Source: CAWCGU01 sp963795195
Lineage (GTDB): Bacteria; Actinomycetota; Thermoleophilia; Solirubrobacterales; 70-9
Direction of reading: 5' to 3'
Length of the DNA stretch: 64,000 nt
Assembly (NCBI GenBank): GCA_963795195.1
Contig: CAWCGU010000006.1
Coordinates: 186,001-250,000, forward strand
Below the pieces are notes generated by a model. The model ran no database searches and had not been told where the DNA came from. It saw nothing but the letters and a program-made list of their open reading frames with translations. Made by a program: the position numbers and the translations under genes. This document shows, piece after piece, positions 24,009 to 31,426 of the stretch. Positions within the stretch are counted from its first letter, which is position 1; every line of letters begins with the position of its first letter.

Positions 24009-24107
24009 CGGACGAATGAAACGGAGCTGGGGCCTGATGGCCCGGAGGCGCGGCTGGCCGCGCAGGCCGCCGACCGCTAGGCGGTCGCGGCGCCCCTAAT
24101 TCGTCCG
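24009..24107 (-). promoter_or_regulatory. structured RNA leader of cimA (candidate attenuator)
   Basis: On the minus strand CGGACGAAT (24107-24099) and ATTCGTCCG (24017-24009) form a 9-bp closing stem around 81 nt. Inside lie three hairpins: CGACCGC/GCGGTCG, extended by four pairs past a bulge; GCGCGG-CCAG-CCGCGC; and GGGCC-ATCA-GGCCC. The 3' arm ends 24 nt before the cimA GTG. The 5' arm overlaps the short leader frame, starting at the last base of its first Ile codon. Fold read by eye only. Confidence 0.55.
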
Positions 24108-24130
24108 ATCTGCTCGAAGCTGCGAAGCAT
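24077..24130 (-). CDS. putative 17-aa leader peptide before cimA
   Basis: An ATG 2 nt after the ilvE stop opens MLRSFEQIGRIRGAATA, ending in TAG. Codons ATC GGA CGA ATT (Ile-Gly-Arg-Ile) overlap the 5' arm of the closing stem described at 24009-24107. A ribosome paused at either Ile codon would open that stem. With only two Ile codons the attenuation idea is tentative, though it fits a gene of isoleucine synthesis. Confidence 0.4.
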   Translation of the reverse strand: MLRSFEQIGRIRGAATA

Positions 24131-24132
24131 CT

Positions 24133-25083
24133 TCAGGAAACTTTACTCGCCTCTGCGACGGGCGTCTGGGCGGGCTCGACCACGTCGAGCCACTCCAGAT
24201 ACTCCTCGGCGCGGCCGTAGAGGGCATCCTCGAACTTCGCCTGGATCACGCGGGTGATCTCGCCGGGCTCGCCGATCTCGTGGTCGTCGATCTCGCGCAC
24301 GGGCACGAGCTCCGCGGCCGTGCCGGTGAGGAAGATCTCGTCGGCGAGGTAGAGCTCTGCGCGCGCGATGTCGCGCTCGGTCACCGTGTAGCCGAGGTCG
24401 CGGGCGATCTGGATCACCGACTTGCGGTTGATGCCGTCGAGGATGGCGGCGACGTGCGGCGGCGTCAGGATCTCACCGTCACGGATCACGAAGATGTTCT
24501 CGCCGGAGCCCTCGCAGACGAAGCCGCGCTCGTCGAGCAGGATCGCCTCGTCGTAGCCGGCATTGGCCGACTCGGTCTTGGCGAGGATCGAGTTGAGGTA
24601 CTGGCCCGAGGCCTTCGCATGCGGGATCAGGCTCTGAGCCGAGATCCGCCGCCAGGACGAGACCTTGGCGCGAATGCCGCTCGCCTTGCCTTCCTCGCCC
24701 AGGTACGCGCCCCAGGGCCAAGCCGCAATCGCGACCTCGATCGGCGAGTTCTTCGCATACAGCCCCATCTCGCCGTAGCCGCGGAAGACGAGCGGCCGGA
24801 TGTAGCAACTGTCAAGGTTGTTGCGGCGGATCAGCTCGTGGGTCGCGTCGCGCAGAACGTCCTGCTCGAAAGGCATCGGCAGGTAGTAGAGCTCCGCCGA
24901 CTTCGCCAGCCGGTCGAGGTGGTCGCGGTGGCGGAAGATCGCGGTGCCCTTCTCCGTGTCGTAGGCGCGGATTCCCTCGAAGACGCCGGTGCCGTAGTGA
25001 AAGCCGTGCGAGAGCACGTGGACCTTGGCGTCGTCCCAGGCGACGAACTCACCATTCATCCAGATGTAGTCGGACTTCTCCAT
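24133..25083 (-). CDS. ilvE: branched-chain amino-acid aminotransferase
   Basis: PLP fold-type IV transaminase making Leu, Ile and Val from their 2-oxo acids. The 316-aa product has MNGEFVAWDDAKVHVLSHG at the N terminus, FHYGTGVFEGIRAY, the PLP lysine in IPHAKASGQYLNS, and CEGSGENIFVIRDG with FLTGTAAELVPV for cofactor-phosphate and substrate binding. It lies directly upstream of cimA in the same direction, the stop being 2 nt from the cimA leader frame, so one transcript is likely. Confidence 0.95.
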   Translation of the reverse strand: MEKSDYIWMNGEFVAWDDAKVHVLSHGFHYGTGVFEGIRAYDTEKGTAIFRHRDHLDRLAKSAELYYLPMPFEQDVLRDATHELIRRNNLDSCYIRPLVFRGYGEMGLYAKNSPIEVAIAAWPWGAYLGEEGKASGIRAKVSSWRRISAQSLIPHAKASGQYLNSILAKTESANAGYDEAILLDERGFVCEGSGENIFVIRDGEILTPPHVAAILDGINRKSVIQIARDLGYTVTERDIARAELYLADEIFLTGTAAELVPVREIDDHEIGEPGEITRVIQAKFEDALYGRAEEYLEWLDVVEPAQTPVAEASKVS

Positions 25084-25148
25084 GCTCCCAACCTGCGTCG
25101 AGGTGGGAGAATTATGCCCGATCAGACTCGGCTGAAGTGAAGCCCGGC

Positions 25149-25672
25149 TTATCGCCGGGCCTCGTAGAGGACGTTGAACGGGTTCTCATCGATCGGCGCA
25201 CGCTCGACGGACCGGAAGCCGGCCTCGCCGCAGAGCTCGCGCACCCTCGCCTCCGGCATCCCGCAGGTCCCAAGCCCCTCGCCTCCGTGGGCAAGCGACG
25301 TCGTCATGCAATAGAAGACGCTGAAGCCGTAGAACATCGCCGCCAGCGGCCCCGAATTGTCCTCGTGGCGGTCGGCGCAGTTGATCTCCAGCATCAGGTA
25401 GCTGCCGTCGTCCGTCGTGCCTTCCGGATCGCCCGCAGCAGCCCGCGGGGATCGACGGCGTCGTGGATGACGTCAAACGTAGTGACCAGGTCGTACCTGT
25501 CGGGAAGCCCCTTCGAGACGTCGAGCAGCTCGAAGCTGACCTGATCGGCGACGCCTTCGGACTCAGCGTTCACCCTGGCCCGCTCGAGCTGGCCTTCGAA
25601 GTCATCGAAGCCGACGAAGCGGGAATTCGGATATGCCTTCGCATAGGCGATCGAGGCCGCCCAGATCCGCAG
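25149..25672 (-). pseudogene. class I SAM methyltransferase, 5'-truncated and frameshifted
   Basis: Only the C-terminal two-thirds of a SAM-dependent methyltransferase remains. The sequence begins just after the expected GxGxG motif (AASIAYAKAYPNSRFVGFD), runs through YDLVTTFDVIHDAVDPRGLL, and continues in another frame from DDGSYLMLEINCAD to NPFNVLYEARR. The frame changes near 25408. Upstream, at about 25672, it abuts the similarly truncated hydrolase on the other strand. Either the N-terminal half and promoter were deleted or the assembly is collapsed here. Confidence 0.75.
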
Positions 25673-25963
25673 CCGACAAGACTTTGGACGCCGCGGGCAT
25701 CGGCGCCGCGGGGAGCGTCGCAGGGTTGGTGGAGGGTCCACTGACCGAGACCTTCAAGGTGGTGGCCGGGATGGTCGGCTGCCCAGCCCTGGTCGTCTGC
25801 GGCGAGAACGATCTGATCACGCCTCTCGCTTGGTCAGAGGCGCTCACCGAGGCGATCCCGGACGCACGGCTTGAGATAGTCGAAGGCAGCGGCCACGGTC
25901 CGGCCAGCCGCCACCCGGTTCGCTTCAACATACCTGCTGCGCGAGGTCGTCGAAGGTCTCTAG
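25673..25963 (+). pseudogene. alpha/beta hydrolase, C-terminal fragment
   Basis: The reading frame gives LDAAGIGAAGSVAGLVEGPL, then CPALVVCGENDLITPLAWSE and EIVEGSGHGPASRHPVRFN, the acid-to-His end of an alpha/beta hydrolase (D in END, H in SGHGP). The nucleophile Ser half is missing. Near 25932 a one-base shift restores LLREVVEGL and a TAG at 25961. It sits head-to-head with the truncated methyltransferase; both lack their 5' ends at the same junction. Confidence 0.7.
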
Positions 25964-25969
25964 CGAGGC

Positions 25970-27052
25970 TCAGCCGGCGAGCGCCGAGAGGACTGCGTCT
26001 GTCATTTCAGCGGTGCCGACCGCGACCTCAGCCGGCGGGCCGCTCAGCGACGATATGCCTGCTTCGACCCAGGCCAGGTCGGGAGTCCGCAGGCCGCGCT
26101 CGAGCACGGCGTCCACCGCGGACTCGACGGCCGCCGCGTCGTCACCGCGGTCGAGACCGTGACGCAGCATCATCGCCACAGACAGGAACGTGGCTAGAGG
26201 GTTTGCGCTGCCCTTGCCGGCGATGTCGGGTGCGGACCCGTGGACAGGCTCGTACATGCCTGGGCCATCGTCGCCGAGACTGGCCGACGGCAGCATTCCC
26301 AATGAGCCGGTGAGCATCGCCGACTCGTCGGAGAGGATGTCGCCGAAGAGGTTCTCGGTGAGGATGACGTCGAACCGCGAGGGATCCGAGACCAGTTGCA
26401 TCGCGGCGTTGTCGACGAGCAGGTGGTCGAGGGTGACGTCGCCGTAGTCCGGAGCGATCCGCTCGACGGTCTCGCGCCAGAGCCGAGAGGTCTCGAGCAC
26501 GTTCGCCTTGTCGACGGAGGTGACCTGGCCGCGGCGGCGCTGAGCCGCCTCGAAGCCGACGCGTGCGATGCGCTCGATCTCCATCACCGAGTACTCGCAG
26601 TTGTCGTGGGCGACGTCGCCGTCGCGGCCCGAGTCGCCGAAATAGATGCCACCCGTCAGTTCGCGGATGACGAGCAGGTCCGTGCCGGCGATGCGCTCCG
26701 GGCGCAGCGGGCTGGCGGAGAGGAGCGCCGGGCTCGGCTTCACCGGTCGCAGATTCGCATAGAGGCCGAGGCCCTTGCGCAGGCCGAGCAGGCCCTGCTC
26801 GGGACGCGGGGCGCTGGGGTCGGTGGTGTCCCACTTCGGGCCACCGACGGCGCAGAGCAGGACCGCGTCGGCAGCGCGGCAGGCGTCGAGCACCTCATCG
26901 GTGAGCGGCGATCCGTGGGCGTCGATCGAGGCCCCGCCGACGAGGTGCTCGGTGACCTCGAAGCCGCCCACGGCTTCCATCAAGCGCACGGCGGCGGCAC
27001 CGATCTCGGGGCCGATCCCGTCGCCCGGGAGCAGGACAATCGAAGCGCTCAT
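25970..27052 (-). CDS. leuB: 3-isopropylmalate dehydrogenase
   Basis: NAD-dependent oxidative decarboxylation of 3-isopropylmalate, third step of leucine synthesis; probably also acts on 3-methylmalate in the citramalate route. The 360-aa product shows LPGDGIGPEI, ELTGGIYFGDSGRDG, LLVDNAAMQLV and NLFGDILSDESAMLTGSLG, the metal- and NAD-binding regions of the family. It starts 4 nt after the methyltransferase stop and ends the XRE-leuC-leuD-tam-leuB run. Confidence 0.96.
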   Translation of the reverse strand: MSASIVLLPGDGIGPEIGAAAVRLMEAVGGFEVTEHLVGGASIDAHGSPLTDEVLDACRAADAVLLCAVGGPKWDTTDPSAPRPEQGLLGLRKGLGLYANLRPVKPSPALLSASPLRPERIAGTDLLVIRELTGGIYFGDSGRDGDVAHDNCEYSVMEIERIARVGFEAAQRRRGQVTSVDKANVLETSRLWRETVERIAPDYGDVTLDHLLVDNAAMQLVSDPSRFDVILTENLFGDILSDESAMLTGSLGMLPSASLGDDGPGMYEPVHGSAPDIAGKGSANPLATFLSVAMMLRHGLDRGDDAAAVESAVDAVLERGLRTPDLAWVEAGISSLSGPPAEVAVGTAEMTDAVLSALAG

Positions 27053-27056
27053 GCGG

Positions 27057-27824
27057 TCAGGCCGGTTTCCGGGCCGAGATGTTGAGGCGGACGTACTCGA
27101 GCGTGAGCGGACGCGTCATCGAACCAAGCACCGCGTCGACGAACTCGTCGTGAAGCTCGGGCGGCAGCCTGTCGAGATGCTTGGAGAGACCGACCGAGCG
27201 AATGAACTCGCGAGGCTCGGGTGGCACGACGGTCTTCTCTTCGAGCCAAACCCGGCCGAGCTCGAACCCCGACGCCTTCATCCGGGTCTGCGTGTCGGCG
27301 ACCGAAGCGAAGTAGGTCGCGGGCTGCATCGTCCGCAGGTAGGCGGAGAAGCGCTCGTCGCCGCCGACGGACTCGATTGCGTCCTGCCAGTCCGTGACGT
27401 TGCCCTGACCTCCGCACTGCGCCTCGATCACGCCCCCCGGCTTCAGGGCGGCGAAGAGCCGGTCAAAGAGCCGGCGGTGATCGAGCATCCAGTGAAACGT
27501 GGCGTTGGAAAAGATCGCGTCAACCGGCTCGTCGAGCTCGAGTTCGAGCAGGTCGCTGACGAAGAGCTCGACGCGGTCGCCTGCGTCTGCGAGGTTCTTG
27601 CGGGCCTGCTCGACCATCGACGGTGCGGCGTCGACGCCGATCAGCTTGCCGTCGGGTACCAGGGCGAGCAGCAGCTTCGTCACCCTTCCCGAGCCGCATC
27701 CGGCGTCGAGAAGTGTCTCGTCGCCGCGCAACTCAAAACGCGACATCACCTCCCTGCCCCAGGCCTCCTGCGGGTCGGCGACGCGATCGTAGGTCGACGC
27801 TTCCCAGTCGACTGCCTCGCTCAT
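27057..27824 (-). CDS. class I SAM methyltransferase, trans-aconitate methyltransferase-like
   Basis: A 255-aa methyltransferase with motif I DAGCGSGRVTKLL, the acidic strand-2 end IGVDAAPSMVEQ and post-motif FSNATFHWMLDH, the pattern of trans-aconitate 2-methyltransferases. It is embedded between leuD (ATGA overlap at 27821) and leuB (4-nt gap). A substrate among the isopropylmalate/aconitate-like acids of this pathway is plausible: Tam-type enzymes also methylate isopropylmalate in other organisms. Specificity cannot be read from sequence. Confidence 0.8.
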   Translation of the reverse strand: MSEAVDWEASTYDRVADPQEAWGREVMSRFELRGDETLLDAGCGSGRVTKLLLALVPDGKLIGVDAAPSMVEQARKNLADAGDRVELFVSDLLELELDEPVDAIFSNATFHWMLDHRRLFDRLFAALKPGGVIEAQCGGQGNVTDWQDAIESVGGDERFSAYLRTMQPATYFASVADTQTRMKASGFELGRVWLEEKTVVPPEPREFIRSVGLSKHLDRLPPELHDEFVDAVLGSMTRPLTLEYVRLNISARKPA

Positions 27825-28384
27825 ACCGACGTCGTCACGGGCCCGAACCCAGCCTTCCCGCTGGCCTCGAAGTCGTCGATGGCCACGGCGTTCTGCAAGG
27901 TGATACCGATGTCGTCGAGGCCGTGCAAGAGGCGGTGCTTGGTCTGCTCGTCGATCTCGAACCGAACGACGCCCTCGGCGAAGTCGACGGTCTGATCGTC
28001 GACGTCGATGCGCGCCTCGCCCGCCTCGGCGATCGCGCGGCAGGTGTCGGCTTCGAGGATCACGGGCAGCAGACCGACCTTCATGCAGTTGCCGTAGAAG
28101 ATGTCGGCGAACGAGGGCGCGATCACGGCCTCGAAGCCGAAGTCCTGGATGGCCCAGGGAGCGTGCTCACGCGATGACCCGCAACCGAAGTTGGCGCCGG
28201 CGACGAGGATCGGATTCGCTTCGAGCGTGATCTCACCGTCCCGGATCCAGTCGTAGAAGAGGAACTCGCCGAAGCCGGTGCGCTCCACCCGCTTGAGGAA
28301 CTGCTTGGGGATGATCTGGTCCGTGTCCACGTCTGCTCGGTCGAGGAAGGAGACCTTCCCTTCGATCACGTCAATGGGTCTCAT
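27821..28384 (-). CDS. leuD: 3-isopropylmalate dehydratase small subunit
   Basis: Swivelling-domain subunit of isopropylmalate isomerase, partner of LeuC. About 187 aa with DVDTDQIIPKQFLKR and the signature FGCGSSREHAPWAI, plus GNCMKVGLLPV. I use the ATG at 28384, which overlaps the leuC stop as ATGA. The frame also opens two codons earlier at a TTG. Overlaps at both ends imply coupled translation with leuC and the following methyltransferase. Confidence 0.95.
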   Translation of the reverse strand: MRPIDVIEGKVSFLDRADVDTDQIIPKQFLKRVERTGFGEFLFYDWIRDGEITLEANPILVAGANFGCGSSREHAPWAIQDFGFEAVIAPSFADIFYGNCMKVGLLPVILEADTCRAIAEAGEARIDVDDQTVDFAEGVVRFEIDEQTKHRLLHGLDDIGITLQNAVAIDDFEASGKAGFGPVTTSV

Positions 28385-29745
28385 TGCCAACTCCTGATGT
28401 CGACGAAACGCCCTTCAATGGCGGCGGCGGCTGCCATCTGCGGGCTGACCAAGTGCGTGCGCCCCCCCTTGCCCTGACGCCCCTCGAAATTGCGGTTCGA
28501 TGTGGAGGCGCAGCGCTCGCCGGGCGAGAGCGTGTCGGGGTTCATGCCGAGGCACATCGAGCAGCCGGCGCCGCGCCAGTCGAAGCCGGCGGCGAGGAAG
28601 ATCTCGTCGAGACCCTCGGCCTCAGCCTCGGCCTTGACGCGCGCCGAGCCGGGGACCACCATCGCGCTCAGCGTCTCAGCGACCTTGCGGCCCTTGACGA
28701 CCTCGGCGGCTTCGCGCAGGTCGCGGATCCGCGAGTTCGTGCAGGAGCCGATGAAGACGCGGTCGAGTTTGATCTCCTGCATCGGCGTGCCCGGCTCGAG
28801 CGCCATGTACTGCAGTGCTCGCTCCTCGCTCTCGTTCTGCGGATTGGGGACCACGGCGCTGACCTCGACGACCTGGCCGGGGTTGGTGCCCCAGGTGACC
28901 ATCGGGGAGAGCGCCGAGGCATCGATCTCGATTTCGGCGTCGAAACTCGCGCCGTCCTCGGTCGGCAGCGCGCGCCAGCGCTCGAGCGCCGCGTCAAAAT
29001 CCCCGGGTGCCCCCGGGCGCCCCTGAACCCACTCGAAGGTCGTCTCGTCGGGAGCGATCATTCCGGCGCGCCCGCCTCCTTCGATGGTCATGTTGCAGAT
29101 CGTCATCCGGCCCTCCATGGTCAGGCTGCGGATCGCCTCGCCCGCGTACTCGACGGCGTGCCCGGTCATCCCGGCGGTGCCGAGGCGGCCGATCGTCGCC
29201 AGGATCAGATCCTTCGGGGTGACGCCGTTGCCCAGCTCTCCGGAATAGTTGATCCGCATCGACTTGGGGCGGCGCTGCACCAGGCATTGAGTCGCCAGCA
29301 CATGCTCGACCTCGGAGGTGCCGATCCCGAACGCCAGTGCGCCGAAGGCGCCGTGCGTCGAGGTGTGAGAGTCGCCGCAGACAATCGTCATCCCCGGCTG
29401 GGTCAGCCCCAGCTCGGGCCCGATCACGTGAACGATTCCCTGGCGCTCGGAGCCAAGCGAGTAGATCGGGATCCCGAACTCCTCGCAGTTTCGCTCCAGC
29501 GTCTCGACCTGGACGCGTGAAAGCTCGTCGGCGATCAGACTGGCGACCGCGGTGCCGTCGGTGGGAACGTTGTGGTCCGCTGTCGCAACGGTCTTGTCGG
29601 GGCGGCGCACCGGCCGGCTCTCGAGACGCAGCCCGTCGAACGCCTGGGGTGAGGTCACCTCGTGGACGAGGTGCAGGTCGATGTAGATGAGGCCGTCGGC
29701 AACCTCATGGGCCTCCCAGATCTTTTCGAACAGCGTCTTCGGCAT
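28381..29745 (-). CDS. leuC: 3-isopropylmalate dehydratase large subunit
   Basis: Aconitase-family [4Fe-4S] enzyme that isomerises 2- to 3-isopropylmalate with LeuD. The 454-aa protein has CGDSHTSTHGAFGALAFGIG, the first cluster Cys in FIGSCTNSRIRDL and the other two in GCSMCLGMNPDTL, followed by STSNRNFEGRQGKGGRTHL. It begins 3 nt after the XRE-cupin gene, so it is probably co-transcribed and may be controlled by it. Confidence 0.97.
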   Translation of the reverse strand: MPKTLFEKIWEAHEVADGLIYIDLHLVHEVTSPQAFDGLRLESRPVRRPDKTVATADHNVPTDGTAVASLIADELSRVQVETLERNCEEFGIPIYSLGSERQGIVHVIGPELGLTQPGMTIVCGDSHTSTHGAFGALAFGIGTSEVEHVLATQCLVQRRPKSMRINYSGELGNGVTPKDLILATIGRLGTAGMTGHAVEYAGEAIRSLTMEGRMTICNMTIEGGGRAGMIAPDETTFEWVQGRPGAPGDFDAALERWRALPTEDGASFDAEIEIDASALSPMVTWGTNPGQVVEVSAVVPNPQNESEERALQYMALEPGTPMQEIKLDRVFIGSCTNSRIRDLREAAEVVKGRKVAETLSAMVVPGSARVKAEAEAEGLDEIFLAAGFDWRGAGCSMCLGMNPDTLSPGERCASTSNRNFEGRQGKGGRTHLVSPQMAAAAAIEGRFVDIRSWQ

Positions 29746-29748
29746 TCG

Positions 29749-30339
29749 TCAGCTCCTTCTCAATCCGGCGGCGACGACGGCCAGGAGTTCGGCCGGCTCG
29801 TCACCTTCGTTCTCGAAATGATGAGGCAGGTCGGCGTCGAAGGTCACGGCGTCGCCTGCTTGCAGCTCGTAGCGCTCGCCGTCAACGGTCAGCACGGCGC
29901 TGCCCCGGTTGACGAAAATCGTCTCACGACTGCCCGGTTCGTGGATCGGCGGGTCGGCTGCGCCGCCGGTGGCGGCGCCGCCGTCAAGCAGGTGGCGCGT
30001 CAGCTCGGCTCGCTGCCCCGGCAGGCTCGGCGTCAACTCTTCGACCCGATGGCCGCCGCGGCGGCTGCTGCGTCCGCTGCCGCTGCGCACAACCACGACA
30101 TTGCTGCCTTCGTCAAGCCGCAGCAGCTGCGAGAGGCTCAGTTCGAGCCCGGCGGCGATCTTGGTCGCCACGATCAGCGTCGGGCTGGTCTCGCCACGCT
30201 CAACCTGTGACAGCATCGGGGCTGAGACGCCCGAACGCTCAGCGAGGTCTCGCAGAGAGAGGTCCATGGCCTCGCGAAGCGCCTTGACGCGCTCGCCGAC
30301 GGCTGGAATTGCGGCGGAGGTTTCGATCTGTACGGCCAT
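29749..30339 (-). CDS. XRE-family transcriptional regulator with cupin domain
   Basis: A 196-aa regulator. An N-terminal helix-turn-helix (VKALREAMDLSLRDLAERSG, then APMLSQVERGETSPTL, residues ~18-58) precedes a small-molecule-binding cupin barrel (about 115-190, with DPPIHEPGSRETIFVNRG and GDAVTFDADLPHHFENEG). Such proteins often autoregulate and sense metabolites. Here it leads the leuC-leuD-tam-leuB run with a 3-nt gap, so control of leucine synthesis is a reasonable guess, not shown. The ATG at 30339 follows a compact promoter/operator at 30349-30394. Confidence 0.85.
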   Translation of the reverse strand: MAVQIETSAAIPAVGERVKALREAMDLSLRDLAERSGVSAPMLSQVERGETSPTLIVATKIAAGLELSLSQLLRLDEGSNVVVVRSGSGRSSRRGGHRVEELTPSLPGQRAELTRHLLDGGAATGGAADPPIHEPGSRETIFVNRGSAVLTVDGERYELQAGDAVTFDADLPHHFENEGDEPAELLAVVAAGLRRS

Positions 30340-30348
30340 CCTGGGTGT

Positions 30349-30394
30349 CGTACGCTATCACGTACGTTTGTATTGTGCCGCTCTCGGCACACAA
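30349..30394 (-). promoter_or_regulatory. promoter and putative operator of the XRE-cupin-leuCD operon
   Basis: The minus strand has TTGTGT (30389-30394), a 16-nt spacer and TACAAA (30367-30372). Directly downstream, over the likely start point, are two CGTACG hexamers (30361-30366 and 30349-30354) 12 nt apart centre to centre, forming an inverted repeat. Position and symmetry fit an autoregulatory XRE operator. Confidence 0.5.
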
Positions 30395-30445
30395 CAGGCG
30401 CATTCGTAGTGCCACAGGTCACACTCCGGCGGCCACCATCGGCGC

Positions 30446-31363
30446 ATGGGCGAACTGAGTGGATCCGGTACCGGTGCTCGGCTCCAGACCATCACGGAAC
30501 GACTCGTGGGCGTCGCGGCCCGGCAGTTTGGGGTGATCAGCTTTGCGCAGCTGCAGGCCTGCGAGGCGAGCAAGGGGATGATTGCCCGTGCGACCGCCCG
30601 CGGGTGGCTTCACAAGGTCTTTCCGCGGGTCTACGCGGTGGGCAATCCGTCGCTCACGGTTGCGGGACTTCACGCAGCGGCGCTGCTATACGCCGGGCCG
30701 GGCGCCGCCCTCAGCCACGTCAGCGGCGGTTGGTGGCTCGGGATGCTTTACAACCGCCCAGGAGCCATTCACGTCAGCACCCCTCGACAGGTTGCTCCGC
30801 TCAAGGGAATCTGCCTGCACCGCCCCAAGGAACTCGGGCGCATCATGCACGCGGGACTCCCCGTGACGCCCGCCGCCCGGGTCCTGCTGGATATCGCCAC
30901 GCAAGTGCCCTTCAACGATCTGCGCACCGCTCTGGCTCAGGCGGCGCACCTGAGGTACCTCGACCTTGCCGCGGTTCAGAGAACGCTCGGCCGCGGCCAC
31001 ACGGGGGCGACGGTCGTGCGTGAAGCCATGGCTCGGCACCTGCCGCAACTCGCAAGAACCCGCAGTGGCCTGGAACGAGCGTTTCTGTTCCGCTGCGAGC
31101 GCCACGAGATCGCGATCCCGGAGGTCAACGTCCGGGTCGGCCGGTGGGAAGTAGACGCGCTATTTCGCGACGCGGGGCTCGCCGTGGAGCTCGATGGTGA
31201 TGGCGCTCACGGCCACGAGGTCGCCGTCGATCGAGACCGGCGCAAGGAACTGGATCTTCGCGCCGCAGGGCTGACGGTCGTCCGCTACAGCAACGACCAG
31301 GTGAAGAAGACACCCGAAGCCGTGGCGCGAGACCTCACCAGCACCCTGGCCGCACTGAACTGA
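30446..31363 (+). CDS. AbiEi-type antitoxin-domain protein with DUF559 endonuclease-like C terminus
   Basis: A 305-aa protein. The N-terminal ~75 residues (AARQFGVISFAQLQACEA, then GWLHKVFPRVYAVGN) match the winged-helix head of AbiEi-family antitoxin-like proteins. The C-terminal part (VDALFRDAGLAVELDGDGAH, then DRDRRKELDLRAAGLTVVRY) matches DUF559, a Vsr/restriction-endonuclease-like fold with acidic active-site residues. No AbiEii toxin gene is adjacent, so it is probably a stand-alone protein of the kind abundant in Actinomycetota. Role unknown. It runs against the surrounding minus-strand genes. Confidence 0.8.
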   Translation: MGELSGSGTGARLQTITERLVGVAARQFGVISFAQLQACEASKGMIARATARGWLHKVFPRVYAVGNPSLTVAGLHAAALLYAGPGAALSHVSGGWWLGMLYNRPGAIHVSTPRQVAPLKGICLHRPKELGRIMHAGLPVTPAARVLLDIATQVPFNDLRTALAQAAHLRYLDLAAVQRTLGRGHTGATVVREAMARHLPQLARTRSGLERAFLFRCERHEIAIPEVNVRVGRWEVDALFRDAGLAVELDGDGAHGHEVAVDRDRRKELDLRAAGLTVVRYSNDQVKKTPEAVARDLTSTLAALN

Positions 31364-31394
31364 GTGAGCCTGGTGTCGGTACTCGCGACCAGAT

Positions 31395-31422
31395 CAACAC
31401 GGAACCCTGCGCGTTCGTGTTG
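31395..31422. terminator. hairpin between convergent genes
   Basis: CAACACG-G-AAC and GTT-CGTGTTG form about ten base pairs with one bulge and a 7-nt loop. It lies in the 63-bp gap between the convergent ends of the DUF559 gene (31363) and the monooxygenase (31427), where a two-way terminator is expected. There is no strong U-run on either side. Confidence 0.45.
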
Positions 31423-31426
31423 CCTT

